A stretch of 64,000 bases of DNA from an uncultured Lachnospiraceae bacterium (GTDB taxonomy: Bacteria > Bacillota > Clostridia > Lachnospirales > Lachnospiraceae), in NCBI GenBank assembly GCA_947630025.1, contig CANRFZ010000011.1, forward strand, positions 1 to 64,000, written 5' to 3'. A model generated the notes under the pieces. That model ran no database searches, was not told the DNA's origin, and saw only the letters and a program-made list of their open reading frames with translations. The position numbers were made by a program, and so were the translations under genes. Shown here one piece after another: positions 27,134 through 34,498 of the stretch. Every line of letters begins with the position of its first letter. The stretch's first letter is position 1.

Positions 27134-28060
27134 ATGGCAGAAGAAATAAAAGAGGTTACAGTGCCGGCAGAAACGGTGAAAATACAGAATCTGATATATG
27201 TGATCAGAGGAAAACAGATTATGATAGATAGTGATCTCGCTATCCTCTATCAGGTGGAAACAAGGAGATTGAATGAGGCTGTAAAAAGAAACCGTTCCCG
27301 TTTTCCGGAGAGGTTCTGTTTCCAGCTTACAAAAGAGGAATATGAAAACTTGCAGTCGCAATCTGCGACATCAAGTTTGAATGAAAATACTCATGGCGGC
27401 AGAAGAAAGTTGCCTTTTGCGTTTACGGAACAAGGAATCGCGATGCTTTCTTCTGTATTGCGGAGTGAAGTTGCTATCCAGACGAGCATACGGATCATGG
27501 ATACCTTCGTTGAAATGCGAAAATATATGTCAAACGCTTCTTTATTGTACGAGAAGATGAATGCAATAGAAATACGCCAGATCGCCATGGAGGAAAAGAC
27601 GGAACGGCGGTTTGAACAGGTTTTTGACTATATTGAATCCCATAAACAAGATAACCAGAAAATCTTTTTCGATGGACAAATTTTTGATGCTTTCAGCCTT
27701 ATGACAAACTTGATCAGGCAGGCAGAAAATCATATTGTTCTGATAGACGGATATGTGGATGTATCTACTCTGAATATTCTGGCTAAAAGAAATCCGCAAT
27801 TCGCTATCTGTATTTATACACTTCCGAGTGCAAGGATAACTTCACAGGACATTCTAAATTTTAATGCCCAGTATCCTAGTCTAAAAGTAAAACGTACCAC
27901 TGCTTTCCATGACCGCTTTTTGATTTTAGATCATACGCAGGGATATCACATCGGCGCATCCATAAAAGATGCCGGGAAAAAGTGTTTTGGAATCAACAGG
28001 ATTGAGGATATGGGCGTAATCAATGACCTGATTCAGCGTGCTGAGATTACAAGCAGTTAG
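27134..28060 (+). CDS. ORF6N-domain DNA-binding protein with PLD-like C-terminal region
   Basis: 'IRGKQIMIDSDLAILYQVETRRLNEAVKRNRSRFPERFCFQLTKEEY...FAFTEQGIAMLSSVL' ORF6N; C-terminus 'FHDRFLILD'. Confidence 0.9.
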   Translation: MAEEIKEVTVPAETVKIQNLIYVIRGKQIMIDSDLAILYQVETRRLNEAVKRNRSRFPERFCFQLTKEEYENLQSQSATSSLNENTHGGRRKLPFAFTEQGIAMLSSVLRSEVAIQTSIRIMDTFVEMRKYMSNASLLYEKMNAIEIRQIAMEEKTERRFEQVFDYIESHKQDNQKIFFDGQIFDAFSLMTNLIRQAENHIVLIDGYVDVSTLNILAKRNPQFAICIYTLPSARITSQDILNFNAQYPSLKVKRTTAFHDRFLILDHTQGYHIGASIKDAGKKCFGINRIEDMGVINDLIQRAEITSS

Positions 28061-28099
28061 GATAAGAGCCATTTTCCCCGCTCCCCCCCCCAACATTCC

Positions 28100-28705
28100 T
28101 CACGCATCCACGCCCAGCTTTCGCAGTTCACGGACTGCCTGCTCCTTATCGGTAAAAAGGATCGTGTGGATGCCGAACTTCGCCGCGGCATCCAGATTGG
28201 CCGCCGTATCGTCCATGAAAACGCACTCCTCCGGCGTCAGGTGATAGCGCTCAATCAGGAGACGGTAGATCTCCGGCATGGGTTTGATGAGTTTTTCGCG
28301 GTAGGACATGATCCCACCGTCCAGATAGGGGATAAAATCCAGCGCGTAGGCGCACTCGGATTCGGCCTTTTCGCTGAAATTGGACAGATAGAGCAGGCGG
28401 TAGCCCTTCCGTTTCAGCTCCTGTATCCAAGGGATCGCGTAATCGTTACGGCTTATGATCGTCTTCACATTGGCAAAGACTTTGGCAAGCTCCGGCTCGA
28501 TCTCCGGATCGTTTCTGACAAATTCCCGGAAAATCTCATCATCCGTCATCTCCCCGCGGTCATACTCGTTCCAGACATCGCTGAGAATGGACGCCTTGGC
28601 AATCCGATCCACCATCGCCTCGTCGTAACCGAAGCTCTCAAAGTGCTGCCGCCATGTAAAATCCGCCAGTACATTTCCTATGTCAAAAATAATTGTTGTG
28701 ATCAT
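28100..28705 (-). CDS. HAD family hydrolase
   Basis: 'IIFDIGNVLADF', 'YLSNFSEKAE', 'ECVFMDDTAANLDAA'. Confidence 0.9.
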   Translation of the reverse strand: MITTIIFDIGNVLADFTWRQHFESFGYDEAMVDRIAKASILSDVWNEYDRGEMTDDEIFREFVRNDPEIEPELAKVFANVKTIISRNDYAIPWIQELKRKGYRLLYLSNFSEKAESECAYALDFIPYLDGGIMSYREKLIKPMPEIYRLLIERYHLTPEECVFMDDTAANLDAAAKFGIHTILFTDKEQAVRELRKLGVDA

Positions 28706-28731
28706 TTTTACCTCCATTCCGGCGCGTCACC

Positions 28732-29610
28732 TTACTCCAATAGCTCCACGAGGCTGCGCGCCGCCGCCGACAACGGGATCTTTTCGTTGGTGACGACACA
28801 GAAATGCCGCCGGGGAATAATCATGTTGAAGCGCAGTTCAAATAGCCTGCCGCTCTCCAGATATTCCTGCGCAAAATCCCGCACCACGCAGCCCACGCCG
28901 AGGTTTCTCAGCGCAAACTGCACGATCATGTCGCTGGTCGCCAGCTCAAACTCCGGCTGCACGTTCACGCGGTTTTTCTGCAGAAAGGCTTCCATATAGC
29001 TTCTGGTGCTGGTCACGCCCTCCAGAAAGATGAGCGGCATCTTTTCCAGCTCCTGCAGATCCAGCATCCGGTTTTTATACTGGATGAACTTTCTGCCTGC
29101 CACGAAGACATCCTCGATGTCGCGCACCTTGACCGCGCGCAGTCCCGGCTGCGTCTCAAAGGGCGTGCTGACCACGCCGAAATCAATCTTATTATCACTG
29201 AGATTATGCAGCGTTTCGGGTGTGGGCGCGTTGCTGACCACCACTTTGATATGGGGATATTTCTCATGAAAACGCTCTAAATAAGGCAGCAGATAAAACT
29301 GCAGCGTCATATCGCTGGCGCCGATGTGAACCTCGCCCAGTTCCAGATCGCGCATCTGTTCCAGTTTCTGCTCTCCCAGTTCTATCTGCTCATAGCCTTT
29401 GGCCACATAGCTATACAACAACTCGCCCTCGCCCGTCAGCCGCACGCCTTTGGCCGCCCTGACAAAGAGCTTCGCGCCCAGCGCACTCTCCAACTGTTTG
29501 ACGGACTGGCTCACGGCGGGCTGGGAGATATTCAGTTCTTTGGCGGCGACGGTCAGACTGCCGGCCCTCGCCGCATGGTAAAACACTTTGTAATATTCCA
29601 GATTGTTCAT
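28732..29610 (-). CDS. LysR family transcriptional regulator
   Basis: 'YYKVFYHAARAGSLTVAAKELNISQPAVSQSVKQLESALGAKLFVR'. Confidence 0.93.
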   Translation of the reverse strand: MNNLEYYKVFYHAARAGSLTVAAKELNISQPAVSQSVKQLESALGAKLFVRAAKGVRLTGEGELLYSYVAKGYEQIELGEQKLEQMRDLELGEVHIGASDMTLQFYLLPYLERFHEKYPHIKVVVSNAPTPETLHNLSDNKIDFGVVSTPFETQPGLRAVKVRDIEDVFVAGRKFIQYKNRMLDLQELEKMPLIFLEGVTSTRSYMEAFLQKNRVNVQPEFELATSDMIVQFALRNLGVGCVVRDFAQEYLESGRLFELRFNMIIPRRHFCVVTNEKIPLSAAARSLVELLE

Positions 29611-29699
29611 GGTTTACATAATGTAAATCTCAGGTTTTGCCTTTCGTCGAAAAATATTGTTAAAACGCTTTAATATATAAATTTTCAGGCAAAATATGT

Positions 29700-30995
29700 T
29701 TACATAACTTTAATGGGGCTCTCCCGGTAAATGATGTCCGATCTGCCCGGCCCGTTGGATACCATCGTGATCGGGTAGCCGATCTGCTGCTCGATAAACT
29801 CCACATAATTGCGGCAGTTTTCCGGAAGATCCTCGTATTTGCGGATTCCGCGGATCTCGCATTTCCAGCCGGGCAGCTTCTTTAACACCGGCTTCGCCTT
29901 TTCCAGCCTGCAGGTGACGGGAAATTCCGTCGTCACTTCGCCGTCGATCTCGTAGCCGACGCAGACGGGGATTTCGTCCAGATAACCCAGCACATCCAGC
30001 ACGGTAAACGCCACGTCCGTGGTGCCCTGCAGCCTGCAGCCGTACTTGGACGCCACGCAGTCAAACCAGCCCATGCGCCGGGGACGTCCCGTGGTCGCGC
30101 CGTATTCGCCGCCGTCGCCGCCGCGTCTGCGCAGTTCCTCCGCCTCGTCGCCAAAGATCTCCGACACGAACGCGCCCGCGCCCACCGCCGAAGAATACGC
30201 CTTGCAGACGGTAATAATCTGCTTGATCGCATGAGGCGGCAGTCCCGCGCCGATGGCGCCGTAAGCTGCCAGCGTAGAGGACGACGTTACCATCGGATAA
30301 ATGCCGTGGTCAGGGTCCTTCAGCGTGCCGAGCTGCCCTTCCAACAGAACAGTCTTGCCTTCTTTTAACGCCTGATCGAGATAGGACGACACATCGCACA
30401 CATAGGGCTCGATCATCGTCCTGTACTCATGCAGCGTATCGAGAAGCTGCGCGGGATCGATCGCGGGCTTGTGGTACAGATGCTCCAGCAGGACATTTTT
30501 CAGTTCGCAGACACGCGCCACCTTTTCCTGCAGAACCTCCTCGTCAAAAAGCTCGCTCACCTGAAAGCCGATCTTCGCATATTTATCGGAATAAAAAGGC
30601 GCGATGCCGGATTTCGTCGATCCGAACGACTTGCCGCCCAGACGCTCCTCCTCATACTGGTCAAACAGAATGTGATACGGCATCACGATCTGGCAGCGGT
30701 TGGACACCAGAATCTTGGGCATCGGCACGTTTCTGTCCGTGATGGATTTGATTTCGTTGAACAAAATCGGTATGTTCAGCGCCACGCCGTTGCCGATGAT
30801 GCTCGTCGTGTGTCCGTAAAAAACGCCCGACGGCAGCGTGTGGAGCGCGAATTTGCCGTAATTGTTCACGATCGTGTGTCCCGCGTTGGCGCCTCCCTGA
30901 AAACGCACGATAATGTCGGCTTTCTCCGCCAGCATATCCGTGATCTTGCCCTTGCCCTCGTCTCCCCAGTTTGCGCCTACAACTGCCTTAACCAT
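29700..30995 (-). CDS. purA: Adenylosuccinate synthetase
   Basis: 'VGANWGDEGKGKITDMLAEKADIIVRFQGGANAGHTI'. Confidence 0.97.
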   Translation of the reverse strand: MVKAVVGANWGDEGKGKITDMLAEKADIIVRFQGGANAGHTIVNNYGKFALHTLPSGVFYGHTTSIIGNGVALNIPILFNEIKSITDRNVPMPKILVSNRCQIVMPYHILFDQYEEERLGGKSFGSTKSGIAPFYSDKYAKIGFQVSELFDEEVLQEKVARVCELKNVLLEHLYHKPAIDPAQLLDTLHEYRTMIEPYVCDVSSYLDQALKEGKTVLLEGQLGTLKDPDHGIYPMVTSSSTLAAYGAIGAGLPPHAIKQIITVCKAYSSAVGAGAFVSEIFGDEAEELRRRGGDGGEYGATTGRPRRMGWFDCVASKYGCRLQGTTDVAFTVLDVLGYLDEIPVCVGYEIDGEVTTEFPVTCRLEKAKPVLKKLPGWKCEIRGIRKYEDLPENCRNYVEFIEQQIGYPITMVSNGPGRSDIIYRESPIKVM

Positions 30996-31022
30996 AACTA
31001 AATTCCTCCTTAAACATACGGA

Positions 31023-31048
31023 AAAGCGGGTTGTAAAAAACCCGCTTC
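31023..31048. terminator. Hairpin terminator upstream of purA / downstream of LRR gene
   Basis: AAGCGGGTTGTAAAAAACCCGCTT. Confidence 0.55.
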
Positions 31049-31150
31049 CCGTTTCTTACTTTATGATTATATACCATTTTATATCATAAGTAAAATCAAT
31101 ATTTATTATATTTGTTATAAGTTAGGTGAATGGTGCGTGGGTGAGGCATC

Positions 31151-32671
31151 TTACTGCAGGCCGTCCACGAGATCGTCCGCCTTGTAACCCTTGCCTGCAA
31201 TCGTGATGGACAGATTCTCTCCGCAGCCCGAAAATACGCTATCTCCTATGTCTATTGTTCCGTCTCCGACAACTACCGTTTCCAGCGCTTCACAGAATTG
31301 AAACGCCTGATCGTCAATGGTAATCTCATCGTCCGCCCCTGCGTCAGGGCATATCGCAACACTGACAAGATCCTCGCAGCCGTAGAAAGCACGTTCGCCC
31401 AGCGTTACCAGACTGCCGTCGATCGTTACCTCTGTCAAATCCTCGCAGCTTGAAAACACGCTATCTCCCATGACGACTTCCGATCCGGTAATGGTCAGGC
31501 TCTCCAGAGAGCTATACTGAAAAGCACAATCTTCCAATGTCAGAGAACAGTCTTTCATTTCGATAGCCACCGAATCTTCGCAGTTATAAAAAGCATATTT
31601 GTCCGCCGCCAGCGTACTGTCGGCAATCGTGATAGAATCAAGGCCTTCACAGGACGAAAAAGCGCTTTCTTCTATCTCCAGCTCGCAGCCGCTGATCGCT
31701 ATACTAATATAGTCCCCATACTGAAACACACATTTTCCAACCGTTCCCGTGCAGCCTGCAATCGTCAGTTCCGCGCCGTCTCCGCAGTTGTAAAAGGCAT
31801 AATCCTCCATTTCCAACACACTGTCCGACAACATAATCATAACGGCGTCTTCACACGAGGAAAACGCACTTTTCTCCATGCTCAGCTCACAGTTATTGAT
31901 TGTGATATTAGCGATATCGCCGTACTGAAAAGCAGATTCTCCGATCGTTCCGGTACAACTGTCGATTACCACACTCATATCCTTACCGCAGTTATAAAAG
32001 GCAGTGGCCTCCGTTTGAATATCGCAGCCGCTGATCGTAATCGTATTCAGATCTTCGCAGGAGGAAAACGCGCTCGCCTTTATCGTGGGCGTACCTCCGA
32101 CAATAGTTACCGCCGTAAATTCACCGTATTGAAAAGCGCATTCCCCGACTTCATAATTATAATTTACCAAAGTAACGCTTTCGACATCTTCCAGTGAATA
32201 CATCGCTAATTCATCGATCAGTGTAACCGTGTCTCCATCCGGGCTTTCCGTTGGAATGACGAGATCGGTGTCCGTGCAGGTTCCTATGCCGACAATCGTA
32301 CAGGTGCCGTCCCCATTACTTTCAAACGCTAACCCTTCTGAGGGAACCAGATCCTCCACTGCTATCTGGACCGCCGGGCTGCCCTGCGGTTTATCGCCAT
32401 CATCCGCGTTGTCCTCTGTATCCGCGTCATCTGCGTCATCCGCAGTTTCCGACGCATTTTCGTCCTGCCTTGCCGCTCCGCCGCTTTCCTTCTTTTTCTC
32501 GGCGCCGCTTTCTTCCTGCTTCCCGCCGTTTTCTTTGCTCTCTGCATCTGACGAAGCGCTCTCCTCTTTGGCTGGATCTTGATCGGCGTTTTGGTTTCCA
32601 CACCCCGAGCCGCATAGAACAAGACACATGATAAGGCATAACAAACTGATTTTTTTCTTTCTTGTATTCAT
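31151..32671 (-). CDS. Leucine-rich-repeat (BspA-like) lipoprotein
   Basis: Lipobox 'LVLCGSGCG'; tandem AFQYG / AFSSCED / AFYNCGD repeats of about 23 aa. Start trimmed to MNTRKKK. Confidence 0.85.
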   Translation of the reverse strand: MNTRKKKISLLCLIMCLVLCGSGCGNQNADQDPAKEESASSDAESKENGGKQEESGAEKKKESGGAARQDENASETADDADDADTEDNADDGDKPQGSPAVQIAVEDLVPSEGLAFESNGDGTCTIVGIGTCTDTDLVIPTESPDGDTVTLIDELAMYSLEDVESVTLVNYNYEVGECAFQYGEFTAVTIVGGTPTIKASAFSSCEDLNTITISGCDIQTEATAFYNCGKDMSVVIDSCTGTIGESAFQYGDIANITINNCELSMEKSAFSSCEDAVMIMLSDSVLEMEDYAFYNCGDGAELTIAGCTGTVGKCVFQYGDYISIAISGCELEIEESAFSSCEGLDSITIADSTLAADKYAFYNCEDSVAIEMKDCSLTLEDCAFQYSSLESLTITGSEVVMGDSVFSSCEDLTEVTIDGSLVTLGERAFYGCEDLVSVAICPDAGADDEITIDDQAFQFCEALETVVVGDGTIDIGDSVFSGCGENLSITIAGKGYKADDLVDGLQ

Positions 32672-32838
32672 AGATGATTCCTCCGCTTTTTCACTCCGGT
32701 ATTCCCGGTTTTTGCGCCCTGACACGCCTATACACAGGGCGGCTGCCGCTTTGTTCCGCCTCCTTCCCTAGTGCCGGCAGTTTCCCTGTGTGCGGCGTCA
32801 TGGACTGGTATTTATGAAACAGATATTTGTAAACCGGT

Positions 32839-33165
32839 TTAATTTTTAATCAGATCACATAGAATTTCGATCTGCCGCTGGATATGTTCTTTTTCCATTT
32901 TCAATTTACAGATCTGGTTTTCCAGTATCGGCTTGATGCTGACCCATGGCGCATCGATGATATCCTTTATTTCTTTTATGGAAAAGCCGGCCTCCTGATA
33001 CATTCTGACCATACCGATTCTCTCCTGTGCACTGTCGTCATACAGTAAGTGCCCCATCTTGTTTCTGCCGGTGGATTTCACGATTCCGGCTTTCTCATAT
33101 CCCTGTACTGCCCTTCTTGAAACCTTATACTTAGCACATACTTCGCGTAATGTTGCGTCCTGCAT
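32839..33165 (-). CDS. MerR family transcriptional regulator
   Basis: 'TLREVCAKYKVSRRAVQGYEKAGIV...ERIGMVRMYQEAGFSIKEIKDI'. Confidence 0.88.
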   Translation of the reverse strand: MQDATLREVCAKYKVSRRAVQGYEKAGIVKSTGRNKMGHLLYDDSAQERIGMVRMYQEAGFSIKEIKDIIDAPWVSIKPILENQICKLKMEKEHIQRQIEILCDLIKN

Positions 33166-33192
33166 ACATTTACCTCCTTACCAACGTAAAAT

Positions 33193-33212
33193 TGCACGTT
33201 ACGTGCAGTCAA
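33193..33212 (-). promoter_or_regulatory. MerR-type operator/promoter
   Basis: Palindrome TGCACGTTACGTGCA immediately downstream of TTGACT on the minus strand, 5' of the merR-like gene. Confidence 0.5.
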
Positions 33213-33297
33213 CTGTTTTTTCAAAAACGGGTTTAAATATCTGCTTCATATAAGGACATACTTTTCACGCGAATTTTGTGCCGCCGGATTTGGACAT

Positions 33298-33332
33298 AAA
33301 AAAACCTGCGGGATTGCTCCCACAGGTTTTTT
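33298..33332. terminator. Terminator at 3' end of dynamin-HerA-HNH operon
   Basis: AAAAAAACCTGCGGGATTGCTCCCACAGGTTTTTT. Confidence 0.8.
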
Positions 33333-33378
33333 CATTCTCTGCATTCTTACACGGCTGGTCAGCCTTTTTCACCGGACT

Positions 33379-33834
33379 CTATAATAAATAATCCTGCTCT
33401 TTGATACACACTTTGTCTTGGGACAATAAGATACATATTCCATGTTCTTCATCCCATGCACAGTCGCACAACCAGCCGAACTGTCCTTCCCTGTCAAAAT
33501 ATAACGTTTTGATTCTGATCAGTCTGGTAATAATTTCTCTATTGACGTTATCCCTGTTGATCTGCTCGGGAATATTGGCTTCTGATGCAATCGCATCATA
33601 ATGATCCAAATAATATTTCAGAAGGACGTCGGGTGTCTCCTTAATATAGTTGGCACAATCAGCCAGATACTTTTTATAGGAATCTCTCTGCACATCCAAA
33701 ATGTCCTGCCCCGTATATGCCTCCGCAACAATGCGCATTTTTACGGTTCTGCCAAACGCGCTCATTTCTTCGCGTTTCACCCATGAATGGTCATATTCCA
33801 TTCCGCCAAATACCGGATCGTTTATTTTATTCAT
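33379..33834 (-). CDS. Putative immunity-type protein (DUF6985-like)
   Basis: 'DPVFGGMEYDHSWVKREEMSAFGRTVKMRIVAEAY...SYKKYL'; overlaps the end of the HNH toxin gene by 8 nt. Confidence 0.5.
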   Translation of the reverse strand: MNKINDPVFGGMEYDHSWVKREEMSAFGRTVKMRIVAEAYTGQDILDVQRDSYKKYLADCANYIKETPDVLLKYYLDHYDAIASEANIPEQINRDNVNREIITRLIRIKTLYFDREGQFGWLCDCAWDEEHGICILLSQDKVCIKEQDYLL

Positions 33835-34498
33835 TTCGTAACCACTCCTCCATATTGATTTCTCGTTTCTTCTCAGAAATACCGCCAGAATGCGGCACAT
33901 TGTTATGTATGATCGACGGTACTTTATCCATCGTTTCACAGTCACGCCGTTCGTTCCATGTATAACGGTTTTCCTTCCGCCACTCCTTTACCTCCTCCGG
34001 AGAGCATCCACGTTTTTCGGCTATATATTCATCCGCCTGCTTAAAATTTTTATCTCTGTTATCCGTAAACTCTGCGATATGCGCTTCCCCTTTTGAAACT
34101 TCGCTAAAGTCAGGCTCGCCCTTATTAAATTTTATTCCTTCCATGTTATAGCTTTTCAGGATTTCGCCAAAAGTTTTTCCATCCGGATTGGACTTCTCCG
34201 GTATCTTGTCGGCATCGGGAATCCATAGCGAATCTCCTCTTTCGCCTTCCCACACGCCATCGGATTTGGGCAGAATTTCCCGGTGCGTTCCGTCACTTTT
34301 CAAAGCCCCGGTCTCTTTGAACGCTCCGCTGCTTTCCTGTGCCTTCGCCTCCTGCGCCGCCTTGTTCCATTCGTATTTGACGGCCTCGTTAAGTTCCTTT
34401 ACAGTCATCTCTTTTTCCGGCTTGATGCGTCTGAAATTTTCGACCGGCTGCTGCTTTGTTTCCATTATGTCTGTACGCGATAATTCTCCGCCTCTCAA
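33827..34498 (-). CDS. HNH-type nuclease toxin domain protein (polymorphic-toxin C-terminal-like)
   Basis: 'LWIPDADKIPEKSNPDGKTFGEIL...GEPDFSEVSKGEAHIAEFTDNRDKNFKQAD...YTWNERRDCETMDKVPSIIHNNVPHSGGIS'; TTG start with GGAGG about 9 nt upstream. Confidence 0.7.
   Translation of the reverse strand: MRGGELSRTDIMETKQQPVENFRRIKPEKEMTVKELNEAVKYEWNKAAQEAKAQESSGAFKETGALKSDGTHREILPKSDGVWEGERGDSLWIPDADKIPEKSNPDGKTFGEILKSYNMEGIKFNKGEPDFSEVSKGEAHIAEFTDNRDKNFKQADEYIAEKRGCSPEEVKEWRKENRYTWNERRDCETMDKVPSIIHNNVPHSGGISEKKREINMEEWLRNE

Noticed and set aside
31151-32671. CRISPR or tandem non-coding repeat array
   Set aside because: Repeats keep reading frame and encode LRR units of a lipoprotein.
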